A DNA stretch of 64,000 nt, taken from assembly GCA_017634975.1 (NCBI GenBank), contig JAGBMJ010000025.1, forward strand, positions 124,001-188,000, read 5' to 3'. Shown one piece after another: positions 16,219-27,200 of this stretch (its first letter is position 1; each line of letters opens with the position of its first letter). The DNA is from Lachnospiraceae bacterium (lineage in GTDB: Bacteria; Bacillota; Clostridia; Lachnospirales; Lachnospiraceae). Below the pieces are notes generated by a model that saw nothing but the letters and a program-made list of their open reading frames with translations, had not been told where the DNA came from and made no database searches. The position numbers and the translations under genes are program-made.

Positions 16219-18171
16219 ATGCAAAAATGGAAACGCAGTCTGCTGGGACTTGCCGGTTCCGTGATGATCAGCGGCGGGATGATCCTCAACCCGTTACTGG
16301 ACGGGATGGCATTGCAGGCATTTGCGATGACGGAGAAAGAGTGGAATAACAATAGAGGTGACGCAAATGTGTTTGATCCGGGAGAGACGCTCAAGGGTAC
16401 GATCGACAAATCGGACGATGACGATTATTACAAGTTCGTGCTCGATGAGGCCGGTGAATTTTCGGTGGATATCACTTCTTATCTGAAGACCTATACACTG
16501 CAGCTGTATAAGGGGGATGACCGGATCTGGGAAGCAGCCAAGAAATCGCTGGACAATGGTGCTTCTTCCCGGAAGGATTCCTACAATTTTGATCTGGATA
16601 TCGGCACATACTATCTGATGGTTTCCGGAAACGATACCACCGGTGATTACTCGATCGAAACCGATTTTGATGATCTGGATCTGACCGAAAGGGAGAGCAA
16701 TGATACGCGCGAGAAGGCAAATTCATTTGTGCTCGGAAATACGATCCGCGGTATGATCGGCAAGGGAGATGAGTACGATTATTACAAGTTTGACGTAACC
16801 GCCGATCAGAAGGTCAACTTTACGGTGCGGTCTTATCTGGGATCCGCCATTTTCCGTGTTTATGACGGAAACGGCAGCAAGATCTACGATTCCGATGATA
16901 TTAAGCTCGATTCCGGAAAGGATTACAAGAAATTTACCAAAGAGATGAATTTTACTAAAGGTACTTATTACCTCTGCTTTACGAACAGCGGTGACAAGGG
17001 TACCTACACCGGCAGATACGAGATCGAGACCAAGAGTACGGCGTCCAACTATACCGAGGTGGAAAACAATGGCAGTATCGCATCTGCAAACGATATCGGT
17101 CTTCCCACGGAGATCCGGGCTTGTATCGGAGAAGGTGATGAATACGATTATTTCAAATTCCAGATCGTAACCGGCGGCAACCTCAACGTGGATGTAAAGT
17201 CCTGGGTGCAGAAGTACAGTGTACGACTTTTTGATTCGAACGGAAGCCGGATCTGGACACAGGATCTGGACCGCAGCAGCGATGATAAGTCCAGATATGA
17301 TGGTTTCAATGTAGATATGAAAGCCGGAACCTATTACATCTGCTTTACCAACCGGGACGGTGATTACAAGGGCGACTATACGATCAATCTGAGTATGGAC
17401 GGTCAGTCTCCGACACCGACCACTTCGCCGACACCGACCACTTCGCCGACCCCGACGACAGCACCGACTCCGACCGCAGCACCGACTCCGGCGGTAAACA
17501 ATACCTTTAACAAGCAGGATGCGGCAGCAGGCGTCAGAGTGATCGACGGTCAGCATACCCTGTGGCTGGGAGTGAATTCGGACGGCAATATCACCGGAGC
17601 AGCGATCACGGATTCCACGGGTAGTGTAGATACAAGTGTAGATTCCTATATCTGCAATATCGTGACCAAGAGAGATGCAAACAATAACCCGCAGGAATTC
17701 TATTCCCTGATCTTTTCGGATGGTAAGTGGGATACCGCTTATGATTCCGGAACCAGAGGCTCGTATGTATATCTGGGTGTGGAGTACTTCGTAGCCGGCG
17801 GTGTTGTGAACCAGAATGCCAACGGCCTGACCTATACGGGTGAAGCGAACGGATGGAGATTCCTGGCTGCAGGCCACGTGGTAAAAGATAACGGCGGTCT
17901 GGTAATGTACGGAGACAAGTGGTTCTGGATCGATAATAACGGCAAATGCGATAACAACTATGCTGCGATCGTTAAGTGGAACGGAGGAAACTTCTTAGTA
18001 CATGGCGGCAGACTGCGTACGGATTATACCGGCTTTACATATGATCCCCAGAATAAGAATAACTGGTATCATATCACCAACGGCCAGGTATGGGGCGACG
18101 GCCTGATCACCGATGCCAGCATCGAAGGCGGTATGATGACCCGCAATGTAAAGAACGGTGTAGTACAGTAA
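16219..18171 (+). CDS. Secreted protein with three PPC-type domains and C-terminal shared module
   Basis: 650 residues. ATG 16219 is chosen because GGAAGG at 16205-16210 lies 8 bases upstream and a signal peptide follows directly (residues ~1-35). Three bacterial pre-peptidase C-terminal (PPC) type beta domains occupy ~38-150, ~155-275 and ~280-395; each has a DDYYKF/DYYKF/DYFKF strand and a GTYYL/GTYYI closing strand. A PTPTTSPTPT linker (~397-425) connects to the shared module (~426-650). PPC domains normally accompany secreted peptidases or hydrolases, but no catalytic domain is present here. It may act as an adhesin or as an accessory to the neighbouring peptidases; that is conjecture. 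The unit has its own promoter and a strong terminator. Confidence 0.88.
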   Translation: MQKWKRSLLGLAGSVMISGGMILNPLLDGMALQAFAMTEKEWNNNRGDANVFDPGETLKGTIDKSDDDDYYKFVLDEAGEFSVDITSYLKTYTLQLYKGDDRIWEAAKKSLDNGASSRKDSYNFDLDIGTYYLMVSGNDTTGDYSIETDFDDLDLTERESNDTREKANSFVLGNTIRGMIGKGDEYDYYKFDVTADQKVNFTVRSYLGSAIFRVYDGNGSKIYDSDDIKLDSGKDYKKFTKEMNFTKGTYYLCFTNSGDKGTYTGRYEIETKSTASNYTEVENNGSIASANDIGLPTEIRACIGEGDEYDYFKFQIVTGGNLNVDVKSWVQKYSVRLFDSNGSRIWTQDLDRSSDDKSRYDGFNVDMKAGTYYICFTNRDGDYKGDYTINLSMDGQSPTPTTSPTPTTSPTPTTAPTPTAAPTPAVNNTFNKQDAAAGVRVIDGQHTLWLGVNSDGNITGAAITDSTGSVDTSVDSYICNIVTKRDANNNPQEFYSLIFSDGKWDTAYDSGTRGSYVYLGVEYFVAGGVVNQNANGLTYTGEANGWRFLAAGHVVKDNGGLVMYGDKWFWIDNNGKCDNNYAAIVKWNGGNFLVHGGRLRTDYTGFTYDPQNKNNWYHITNGQVWGDGLITDASIEGGMMTRNVKNGVVQ

Positions 18172-18203
18172 AGAAATGTTTTTGTAACAGAAGTATAAGA
18201 CAG

Positions 18204-18239
18204 ACGGCTTCCGGAAAGAATGTTCCGGAAGCCGTTTTT
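18204..18239 (+). terminator. Rho-independent terminator after the PPC protein gene
   Basis: A 13-bp perfect stem, ACGGCTTCCGGAA (18204-18216) with TTCCGGAAGCCGT (18223-18235), is followed by a T run. Confidence 0.9.
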
Positions 18240-18280
18240 GTCTTAGAAATACCGGCACACGTGCAGAACGCAGATTCGTA

Positions 18281-18309
18281 TTGCAAAGACACTTTTTTTC
18301 TTATATAGT
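18281..18309 (+). promoter_or_regulatory. Sigma-A-type promoter for the GH9 gene
   Basis: TTGCAA at 18281-18286, a 17-base spacer and TATAGT at 18304-18309. Confidence 0.6.
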
Positions 18310-18347
18310 AATAGCAATTTCAGTAATTAAAACGACGGAGGTAAGCA

Positions 18348-20768
18348 ATGAACAGAAAAAAGAAGATCCTGAAAAGTATGACCGGAGGACTGCTCAGCGC
18401 AGCGATGCTGTTTTCTACGGTGAACGGTTTCGGCACCATGAAGGTGTCGGCAGCAGAAGAAAAGGATTATGGTGAAGCACTGGCAACATCGCTGTATTTC
18501 TTTGATGAAAACGCGTGCGGTTCGGATGTGGATACCCTTGGTATCAAGTGGAGGGGAGACTGCCATACCTATGATGCACAGGCACTGATCTCGCAGGCAG
18601 ATGGTTTTCCGGCGGCCTTCACATCCCTGATCGATCCGGATGGTGACGGCAAGGTGGATGTAAGCGGCGGTTATCACGATGCCGGAGATCATGTGAAGTT
18701 TAATGTGACGATGGGATTTGCCGGTTCCTCTCTGGCAATGGCGGAATACCTGTTTCCGGGGGCTTATGAAAAAGCGGGATGCCGGGATCATCTGGAAAAG
18801 ATCGTGAGGCGGAATGCGGATTACCTGATGAAGACCACTTGGCTGGATGAAAAGGGCGAAGTGGCTGCAGTATGTCATGTCGTGGCAGATGGGAATGCGG
18901 ATCACAGTCATTGGGAAGCGCCGGAGAAGCAGACCTATGAGCGGAAGACCTACTGGCTGAACCGTGATTCCAACAATTCGGTCGTATGCTGCGAGATGGC
19001 AGCGGCGCTGGCAGGATGCGCCTATGTGGTGAAGGACACGGATGCGTCTTATGCGGAAGAATGTGTGAAGTATGCCAGGGCGCTGGTGGATTTTGCGACT
19101 GCTTATCCGGGAAGCGAGGGCCGGGGAAACAGTTCCTTTTATGCAACGGATGCACAGTATCAGGATGACCTGGCGCTGGCACAGTGCTGGCTGTGGATCC
19201 TCGGAGAGGGCGAGAGACCTTCTTTCCAGCCGACGGGAAACGGCAGCTATAACAACCAGTATTATGACTACCATCTGTATTGCTGGGATAAGGTATGGCA
19301 GGGCTATTCGGCGATGATGTATAAGAAGACCGGCGAACAGGCCTTTGCCGATGAACTGCGTTTTGAGCTGAACAATAAGGGCGGCCTCAGCACCGGCAGC
19401 TATAATACCCTGGGCGTGACATGGGGTGTATCCCGTGCCAACTGTGCATTCCAGATGGACGCACTGACACTGGCGGCCGGGAATGCGGAATCGGAAGATG
19501 CAAAGGCGGCGAAATACCAGATGGATTATCTGCTGGGCAACAACGATTACGGATACAGCTTCCTGATCGGGTATGGCGAGAAGTATCCTTCCCATATCCA
19601 TCACCGTGCAGCCAATCCGAATGAGGGAGAAGCAACCTATGTCCTGAAGGGGGCTCTGATCGGCGGACCGGATGAGAACGGATATGCCGACGATACGTCT
19701 TCCTACCAGTATACGGAACCGGCACTGGATTATAACGGATGTTTCGCCCTGGCATGCGCCGGCTTGACAGATCTGTACGGGACTGCGGCATCCGGCGGGA
19801 ACAGTGAGGAGCCGACAGAGACACCGACAGAGACACCGACGGAGACACCGACAGAGACACCGACGGAGACACCGACGGAGACACCGACAGAGACACCGAC
19901 GGAGACACCGACGGAGACACCGACGGAGACACCGACAGAGACACCGACGGAGACACCGACAGGGACACCGACGGAGACACCGACAGAGACACCGACGGAG
20001 ACACCGACAGAGACACCGACAGAGACACCGACACCGAGTCAAAAGCCGACTGTAACACCAACACCGGCAGATAAGACTGAGATCAGTAATAATACCTTTT
20101 CCGTCGATCAGGCAGCCGAAGGCGTGCCGGTCATCTATAACAGTGGCTACACTCTGAAACTGGAGCGGAATGCTGAGACAGATACAATCCTGTCCGGGAC
20201 GATCCTTAATGCGGATGGTAATGCGGCAGAAGAGATCGATTCCTATCTCGCAAATATCGTCACGGAATATGCAGCAGACGGCAAGACGCCGAAGACCTTC
20301 TATACCCTGGTATTTACGGACGGTGTGTGGGATACTTCCTATGATTCCGCTCAAAAAGGTGCGTATGAGTATCAGGGCACGGAATACTTTGTGGCAGGCG
20401 GCGTTGTCAACCAGAATGCCAACGGCCTGATCTATACCGGTGCAGACGGATGGAGATTTCTGGCGGCGGGACATGTGGTCACGGGACATGCCGGTCTGGT
20501 AATGTACGCTGATAAGTGGTTCTGGATCGATAACGAAGGCAGGTGTGACGACACGTATGCAGCGATCGTAGCGTGGAACGGAGCAGACTTCCTGGTACAC
20601 GGCGGCAGACTGCGTACCGATTACACGGGCTTTACCTACGATCCGAAGAACACGGGGAAATGGTATCATATCATGAACGGTCAGGTATGGGGCAACGGTG
20701 AGATCACGGATCGGAGCATTGAGGGCGGCACGATCACCCGGACGGTTGTAAATGGTGTGGTTCAGTAA
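18348..20768 (+). CDS. Secreted GH9 glucanase with TETP linker and C-terminal shared module
   Basis: 806 residues. Signal peptide ~1-35, then a glycoside hydrolase family 9 catalytic domain (~37-480). It has the [10 protein letters not shown] motif with the paired acids Asp111 and Asp114, the HHRAANPN substrate-binding motif and the catalytic Glu457 in [11 protein letters not shown]9 enzymes are inverting endo- or processive beta-1,4-glucanases acting on cellulose or related glucans. There is no Ig cap, CBM3 or dockerin. A Thr/Glu/Pro linker of about 18 TETP units (~488-562) precedes the shared module (~579-806), so this enzyme seems to be held on the cell surface by the module and not by a cellulosome. 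It links the family to plant-fibre use. Own promoter; no clear T-tailed terminator follows. Confidence 0.93.
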   Translation: MNRKKKILKSMTGGLLSAAMLFSTVNGFGTMKVSAAEEKDYGEALATSLYFFDENACGSDVDTLGIKWRGDCHTYDAQALISQADGFPAAFTSLIDPDGDGKVDVSGGYHDAGDHVKFNVTMGFAGSSLAMAEYLFPGAYEKAGCRDHLEKIVRRNADYLMKTTWLDEKGEVAAVCHVVADGNADHSHWEAPEKQTYERKTYWLNRDSNNSVVCCEMAAALAGCAYVVKDTDASYAEECVKYARALVDFATAYPGSEGRGNSSFYATDAQYQDDLALAQCWLWILGEGERPSFQPTGNGSYNNQYYDYHLYCWDKVWQGYSAMMYKKTGEQAFADELRFELNNKGGLSTGSYNTLGVTWGVSRANCAFQMDALTLAAGNAESEDAKAAKYQMDYLLGNNDYGYSFLIGYGEKYPSHIHHRAANPNEGEATYVLKGALIGGPDENGYADDTSSYQYTEPALDYNGCFALACAGLTDLYGTAASGGNSEEPTETPTETPTETPTETPTETPTETPTETPTETPTETPTETPTETPTETPTGTPTETPTETPTETPTETPTETPTPSQKPTVTPTPADKTEISNNTFSVDQAAEGVPVIYNSGYTLKLERNAETDTILSGTILNADGNAAEEIDSYLANIVTEYAADGKTPKTFYTLVFTDGVWDTSYDSAQKGAYEYQGTEYFVAGGVVNQNANGLIYTGADGWRFLAAGHVVTGHAGLVMYADKWFWIDNEGRCDDTYAAIVAWNGADFLVHGGRLRTDYTGFTYDPKNTGKWYHIMNGQVWGNGEITDRSIEGGTITRTVVNGVVQ
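19812..20034 (+). repeat. 12-bp coding tandem repeat (TETP linker)
   Basis: About 18 uninterrupted 12-bp units of the type CCGACAGAGACA encode TETP, with one TGTP. They are almost identical at the DNA level, so the array should be prone to length change. Confidence 0.95.
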
Positions 20769-20789
20769 CCAATCTCCCTTGCCTTCGGG

Positions 20790-20819
20790 TTGACGATGGA
20801 GGCGGTTTGGTAGTAGAAT
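20790..20819 (+). promoter_or_regulatory. Promoter for the Fn3-like module protein
   Basis: TTGACG at 20790-20795, an 18-base spacer and TAGAAT at 20814-20819, shortly before the gene at 20881. Confidence 0.5.
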
Positions 20820-20880
20820 GTGCAAGGGGCGGAGGAGAACCGGCCCGGAATATTATGGAATCATCAGAAAGGGGATAGGT

Positions 20881-22398
20881 ATGAAAAAGAAACTGATAGG
20901 CTGTCTGCTGGCAGGCCTGCTGGTGTCGACTACACTGGTCTGGCAGTCCGGAATGGCGGTGCAGGCAGGACAGGAGATCGATTACTCGGAAGAAGAGTAT
21001 ATCGAATATGAGGCAGACGGCGGGTTTGCGCCGGCGGACGAGGAAACAGAGCTGGTATATGCATCTGCAGCAGAGCTGATCCCGCCGGTGGAACTGCACT
21101 GGGAAGGTCCGGGAAATGTAGCGTTCCGGCCGGTATCAACGGAAGCGATGACTTATCATACGGAAGTATATAAGGACGGCAAACTTGTCGGCGCTCTGGG
21201 GTCTGCTACGGTACACAAAAATATTGATGACGACGGTTTCTATCGCAGCAATACCGCAACCATGTTTTTTGAAGGATCCGGCGTATATACATTGAAGGTG
21301 TATGTAGGGACGTCCTCAGACAGGGTATATGCCGAGGAGGCTGTTGATATCGAATGGACGATGCCGGAAGAACGTGTGGCAACCCCCAGAAACCTGCGTT
21401 GGGAAAAAAGAAGTGACGAGAAATTTGCGGTGGCAGTGTGCGATACGGTAGAGCATGCGGCAAAGTATAATTTTACACTCTATGAGGATGACGAGAAGAA
21501 AACTTCTGCTACGGCATCGAAGAACGAATACAATGCTTCTGCAAAGATCGAAGATATGACGGCGCATGCCTATACTTTTACGGTAAGGGTTTCCAGTGAA
21601 GATCTTACGCAGTTTGCCAACAGCAAAGTGACGACCAGATCGGACGTGCTGGGACAGGAAAAGACAGAACCGACGCCTGCGCCGGAACCGTCTCCGGAGC
21701 CTACCCCGGAACCGACACCGGAGCCGGTGAATAACACCTTTGCCGAAGAGAACGCTGTAAAAGGACTGATGATCGATGCGCAGCACATCTTAAAGGTAGA
21801 GACCAACGAGAAGGGTGAGTATACTTCCGCAAAGATCCTTAAGACAGACGGAAAGGTGGATGAAGAGTTTGATTCCTACATTGCCAATATCGTAAAGAAA
21901 TACGATGCAGACGGAAAACCGGAAGAGTTTTATTCTCTGGTATTTACGGACGGCCAGTGGGATACCGCTTACGATTCCGCGACCAAAGGAGCTTATGCGT
22001 TCAACGGGGATTCCTATTTTGTAGCCGGTGGTGTGGTAAACCAGAACGCGAACGGTCTGATCTATACCGGGGAAGCGGGATGGAAATTCCTGGCAGCAGG
22101 CCGTGTGGTAACGAAGAATGCGGGACTGGTAATGTATGCGGACCAATGGTTCTGGATCGACGATACCGGCAGCTGCGATGACAGCTATGCGGCGATCGTG
22201 AAGTGGAACGGAGCAGATTTCCTGGTACACGGCGGCAGACTCCGCGTGGATTATACCGGATTTGCCAATGACCCGAAGAACGAGAGCGTATGGTACCATA
22301 TCGAGAAAGGTCAGGTATGGGGCAACGGTGAGATCACGGACAAGAGCATTGAAGGCGGCGAGATCACACGAAATGTCGTAAACGGTGTAGTACAGTAA
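20881..22398 (+). CDS. Secreted Fn3-like protein with C-terminal shared module
   Basis: 505 residues from ATG 20881 (AAAGGGG just upstream). Signal peptide ~1-30 (ending VQA), acidic stretch to ~55, then two beta-sandwich domains that look like fibronectin type III (~60-160 and ~165-255; PRNLRWEKRSDEKF and YNFTLYEDD are typical strand words). A PTPEPTPEP linker (~262-280) leads to the shared module (~282-505). No enzyme domain. Its module is closest in wording to those of the peptidase at 9919 and the LRR protein at 24236 (the ID/DxxH type near its start). It probably serves as a surface binding or spacer protein. Confidence 0.85.
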   Translation: MKKKLIGCLLAGLLVSTTLVWQSGMAVQAGQEIDYSEEEYIEYEADGGFAPADEETELVYASAAELIPPVELHWEGPGNVAFRPVSTEAMTYHTEVYKDGKLVGALGSATVHKNIDDDGFYRSNTATMFFEGSGVYTLKVYVGTSSDRVYAEEAVDIEWTMPEERVATPRNLRWEKRSDEKFAVAVCDTVEHAAKYNFTLYEDDEKKTSATASKNEYNASAKIEDMTAHAYTFTVRVSSEDLTQFANSKVTTRSDVLGQEKTEPTPAPEPSPEPTPEPTPEPVNNTFAEENAVKGLMIDAQHILKVETNEKGEYTSAKILKTDGKVDEEFDSYIANIVKKYDADGKPEEFYSLVFTDGQWDTAYDSATKGAYAFNGDSYFVAGGVVNQNANGLIYTGEAGWKFLAAGRVVTKNAGLVMYADQWFWIDDTGSCDDSYAAIVKWNGADFLVHGGRLRVDYTGFANDPKNESVWYHIEKGQVWGNGEITDKSIEGGEITRNVVNGVVQ

Positions 22399-22415
22399 GA
22401 AACAGTAAATACCAA

Positions 22416-22445
22416 CGGCTTCCCTTTCGGGAAGCCGCTTTTTGT
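22416..22445 (+). terminator. Rho-independent terminator after the Fn3-like gene
   Basis: Perfect 9-bp stem CGGCTTCCC (22416-22424) / GGGAAGCCG (22429-22437), a 4-base loop and then CTTTTT. Confidence 0.9.
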
Positions 22446-22480
22446 CTGATAGAAAATGACTTTGCAGGCAGAATGCTTTC

Positions 22481-23986
22481 TTATTGCCAGAATACGATAT
22501 ATTTTTGAAATTTATCCAGCACCTCCGGGAAATGGTAGGTGTAGTTTTCATCGTAAGGCACAAAGAACATCAGCGTGCTCTCGATCATCATCAGATAACT
22601 CCAAAGGAAGAAGACCGTCTCGGTCCGTTTTTGGTTCTGTGAATTTTTGCAATAGGCGATGATGGCGGAAAAGGAAAGGATGCTGCAGATCCAATAGATA
22701 TCGGTATTGTACCGGCCGCCCAGTCCGGAGGCAAACATAAACTGCAGGAACGGTATGACGAGCAGCAGCAGATACAGCGATACCATGACCGGGAAGAAGC
22801 GGTTTTTCCGTATCGAGGCAGACACCTTCCGGTCCAGAAAAGCTGTGATCAGAACCAGGAAGATATTGAAATTGATAAAGATCCCGTTATATCCCGTAAA
22901 CGGAAAGGTTTTGTACTGGCTTTCCAGCTTGAAATAATTCCGGAATACTTCAAAGAGGATGTAGCGCACTCCCTGTTCCATACGCATCTTCGGGTAGGCA
23001 GTCATATCGTCATAGGTCAGCTGGTAGGACGCGCCGAAATCTGTGACGCTTTTAAAACGCAGGTAGTTGTACAGCATAAGCGCAATGCCGACGAAGACAT
23101 ATGGAGAGAGCCCGATGATCAGACGGCGGAGGTCCTTCTTTTCGAAGGGCTTTTCTTTCCAATACAGGTACAGCACGGGGAGCAGCACGATATTGGCGAG
23201 GGCTACAGGTGGACGGCAGCCGAAGGCCAGAGCGCCGCATAAGGAACCCAGTCCCAGCCACAGGGTTCTTTTGCTGTTGGCCGCGGTCAGGAACAACAGG
23301 AAAAAGTACAGACTCCAGACTTCCATACAGACGGCTGCAGAGATCGCCGTGCAGTAGAGTGCCGGTGCATCGGCAAAATACCACACGCTGATCATGGAAA
23401 ACGAAACCGACATGATCCAGTAAAGTCCGATCTTCATTTCCTTATAGAGTGTTTTTGCCAGCTGATAAAACAGCAGGAAAAAGCCGATCACGATCAGCGC
23501 CGCATAAGCCTGTGTAGCGTGATACGTGGTGAGATCGCTGCCGGTGATGAGCCGGTAGGGCAGGAAAAACATGAGTACCGGCACGACGCCGAAGTACATA
23601 TAGTAATGGCCGTTGTAATAGGCGTGGTCTTCGTGATAAAAGACGCCCAGTTCCCGGCGTGCTTCGGTATCGTAGGGATTCTCCATCGTCAGGAGTTTCT
23701 CATCCACACCGCCGTAATCAATGTACAGATGCCCTTCCAGCAGGGCTTCCGCCATTTTTTCGTACTGGTTTCTGGGGCCGGGGTTTTCTCCGTTCCACAG
23801 CGGCGCCAGTCCCATCGGGAGCGTGCAGCCCAGTATGGTGACACCGGCGATCAGGACGGTCAGGACAGAGGCTTTTTTGTCAAAGTCTGCGATCCGGCGT
23901 GTCCGGAAATAGCCGGTTTTCATAGCCAGCACCGGCGCGGCGATCAGCAGGATCCAGAACAGGATGCCGATAAGATATACTTTCAT
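22481..23986 (-). CDS. Polytopic membrane protein, GT-C-type glycosyltransferase-like
   Basis: 501 residues with ten or more hydrophobic segments, on the minus strand inside the array of plus-strand surface-protein genes. An extracytoplasmic loop after the second helix carries NQYEKMAEALLEGHLYID and, further on, YYNGHYYMYFGVVPVL. This arrangement resembles PMT/ArnT-like and other GT-C membrane glycosyltransferases that use polyprenyl-linked sugars, but no decisive catalytic motif can be assigned from sight. It could decorate the wall glycan or glycosylate the Thr/Ser-rich stalks of neighbouring proteins, which would fit the location; this is only inference. The stop lies 35 bases past the terminator of the convergent gene. 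Confidence 0.65.
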   Translation of the reverse strand: MKVYLIGILFWILLIAAPVLAMKTGYFRTRRIADFDKKASVLTVLIAGVTILGCTLPMGLAPLWNGENPGPRNQYEKMAEALLEGHLYIDYGGVDEKLLTMENPYDTEARRELGVFYHEDHAYYNGHYYMYFGVVPVLMFFLPYRLITGSDLTTYHATQAYAALIVIGFFLLFYQLAKTLYKEMKIGLYWIMSVSFSMISVWYFADAPALYCTAISAAVCMEVWSLYFFLLFLTAANSKRTLWLGLGSLCGALAFGCRPPVALANIVLLPVLYLYWKEKPFEKKDLRRLIIGLSPYVFVGIALMLYNYLRFKSVTDFGASYQLTYDDMTAYPKMRMEQGVRYILFEVFRNYFKLESQYKTFPFTGYNGIFINFNIFLVLITAFLDRKVSASIRKNRFFPVMVSLYLLLLVIPFLQFMFASGLGGRYNTDIYWICSILSFSAIIAYCKNSQNQKRTETVFFLWSYLMMIESTLMFFVPYDENYTYHFPEVLDKFQKYIVFWQ

Positions 23987-24147
23987 TACAGGTAAGATCC
24001 TTTCTTTTCTTCTTGAACGTATTCATTAAAAGTATCCGTTTTTGTACGGGTTTGTCAATAAGCAGCGGGAGAAAATATCAGCCGTCTCCTTCCGTTTTCG
24101 TGTAAAATTGCCGATAATGCGTATTTTATTTTGAAAAATATTATAAG

Positions 24148-24176
24148 TTGCATTATAGGGGGCAAAGTGATATAAT
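24148..24176 (+). promoter_or_regulatory. Strong promoter for the LRR protein gene
   Basis: TTGCAT at 24148-24153, a 17-base spacer and perfect TATAAT at 24171-24176 with an extended -10 TG (24168-24169). The stretch from 23987 to 24147 is otherwise AT-rich with nothing recognisable. Confidence 0.75.
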
Positions 24177-24235
24177 ACAGCGCAGGTGTAAGAAATACAC
24201 TCAAACTATACATTAGTATGAAAGGGGATCAAAAG

Positions 24236-27200
24236 ATGAAGAAACGTAATGCAAAAGTGTTTGCGCTGTTTATGTCGGTCGCTATGGCTATGCCGAACGT
24301 AGCAGCAGCTATGCCGGTTTACGCTGCTCCGGAAGCAGAGGAGATCGAAGCAGAAGCTGAAGAAGACGTTGAGGAAGTCGAAGTAGACGAAGTTGAGGTT
24401 GAGGAAGAGACCGAAGCTGAGACCGAGGAAGAAGAGATCGTTGAAGGCGAAGCAGAGGACAACAGCGATGTTTCCAGGATCAAGGTTCTTGATAACTCCG
24501 CAATCGTTGACCAGGGTGACTGTGGTGCGGTTGTAACCGATAGTGTTAAGTGGGAACTTCGAGAGAGCGGTAACTTCTACCTGACTGCTACTGCAAGTGA
24601 AACTGCTGATGGTAAAGACAGAGCAATGACCGCATATGCTGTTGGAAGCAGACCTTGGGAAGCTTACATAGACCAGATCAAGCAGGTGGTAGTAGACAAT
24701 GAGCTGTACAACATCAGCGACGAAGCATTCAAGGAATGTAAAAATCTGGAAAGAGTTATCATCAACTCTCATGTACAGGAGATCGGAGTCAGTGCATTTG
24801 AAAAGTGTACTAACCTTACTCTGGTAACCTATCCGAGTAACGATCAGGCAAATGTAAAGTACTATCGTGAAGCAGCATTCAAAGATTGTACTTCCCTGAC
24901 TACGATCACATTTACAAAAGAACTGACAGAGATCAATGCTTTCTGCTTCTACAACTGCAAGAGCCTTGCTTTCCCGAACGGTCTGAACCTGCAGGGTAAA
25001 CTTGATACGATCGAGACCGCAGCTTTCTGGGGATGCGAAAGTCTTACTTCCCTGATCCTTCCGGCGAACGTTAAGGTGATCGAGGGCGGCTATGATAATA
25101 CTATATATACCAGTTTGGATCAGGCTTCCAACCCGAACAAGCTGGAAGGCAAGTGGGGTGCTTTCGCCGGATGTACCGGACTGACCTCTGTTGAATTCAA
25201 GCCGAACAACGGTAAAGGTATTGAGTATATCGGAGAGTTTGCATTCTACAAGTGCACCAGCCTTGCGGATGTGAAGTTGCCGTTCACCCTTTGGGTAGTT
25301 GACGATTATGCGTTTGAGGATTGTACAGGCCTTTCTTCCGTTACTATGGAAGACAGCAAGGTTACGGAACTGTATGGTACTTTCAAGAGATGTAATTCCC
25401 TGTCTACCTTCAAGGTGATCCCGACCGAGACACTGACCGGATATACAGGCTCTCTTTATATCATCGGTAAGGAGACCTTCCAGAGCTGCACCAGCCTTGC
25501 AAATGTGGATCTGGCACCGAAGGCAGATCACGGACCGGTAGGTCTTTCCGATTATGAGATCAACGAGTCTGCATTCAGAGATTGTACCAACCTGGCTTCC
25601 ATCATCCTTCCGGAAGATCTGAAGAAACTGGGTGACAGTGCATTCGAAGGCTGCACCGCACTGACCACGATCGATATCCCGGACGGAGCGGTATCCCTCG
25701 GAAAGAACTGCTTCTACAATGACATCAAACTGGATGATATTTATCTCCCGCTCAGCCTTACAGAAATCGGTGGTAGTGCATTCAGCTGCAACAATAACGC
25801 ACTGGAAACCATGAGACTGATGGATGTATACTATGGCGGAACAGATGATGATTGGGATGCATTGCTTGCTTCCGGTAAGGTAGGACCTTCCAACGAACTG
25901 CTGACCACACCGGCCGGCCCGGAAGGCAAGAATTTCAGATACAAAGCAAACAAGTACTTTGACAGCCGTATTGAACTGCCGGTTCCGCAGATCAAGAAGG
26001 TGGAGTACATCAAGGGCGGCGTAAGCATTTCTTGGGACAAGGTCAGCGTTACCGTAGGTGATCAGGTGATCAGCCCTGAGTACTATCACATCTATCAGAA
26101 CCACGATACCAGCAAGACCGTCAACCAGCAGTGGGAGCAGCAGACTCCGCTGTGGACCGAGGTTGGTTATGTATCCGGTTCCGAAGATAAGTATGTATAC
26201 AGCATCACCGAGACCATGAAGCCGGGCGATGTTTACAACTTCCGTATCGTTGCAGAATTCGACCTGGATGAAGACGGCAACTACGGTACTCCGGAGGAGG
26301 GTGAGAACAGTAAGCTGGGAACCTACTTCGAGTATGAAGTACCGGTAAGCGAGGATGATTTCGTAGCGACTACAGATCTTGACTTTGAGAAGCCGAGCTA
26401 CACTCTGATCCTGAATGCAGAAGATGAGAAGGCAGGACAGGTCACTGTTCCTGTACAGATCACTCCGGATAACGCTTCCAAGCAGAACTACGCTTGGGAA
26501 TCCAAGGATCCGTCCGTTGCAGTTGCAACCGTATCCGATGACAAGAAGTCCGTACTGGTTACCGCTAAGGGCGTAGGTAATACGACCGTTTCCGTAACTA
26601 CCGCAGACGGCAAGATCACTGCTTCCTTCAAGGTATTCGTAGTAGATGCAGATACTATCCTGCCGACCAAGATCAGCTTTGATACTCAGAAGGTAGAGGT
26701 TGCTGAGAACGGTACCGCTAAGGTATCCATCAACATCGAGCCGAGTGATGCAAAGGCTTCCTACATCTGGGAGAGCGACAACACCAAGTATGCTACCGTT
26801 AAGGTTGCAGAAGATGAGAAGTCCGCTGTTGTTACCGGCGTACTGGCTGGCGAGACCAAGATCATCGTTACTTCCAGCAACGGTATCACCGCTGAGATCC
26901 CGGTAGTAGTAGGCAAGGGCACTGTGACTCCGGAAAAGGTTAACAATACCTTCTCCAAGGAAGATGCTGTGATCGGCGCTAAGATCGATGCAAACCACAA
27001 CGTCAAGCTGGACGTAGATGCAGACGGTAACTTCACCGGCGCAACCATCACGAATGCTAAGGGCGAGGTTGATAAGGATGCAGATTCCAATCTGGTTAAT
27101 ATCGTTACCGAGTACAACACGGACGGTACACCGAAGACCTTCTACACATTGGTATTTACCGATGGTAAGTGGGATACTTCCTACGATTCCGCTACAAAGG

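Noticed and set aside
18348-20768. Cellulosomal enzyme
   Set aside because: No dockerin calcium-loop repeats or cohesin domains are seen in this or any other protein of the window.
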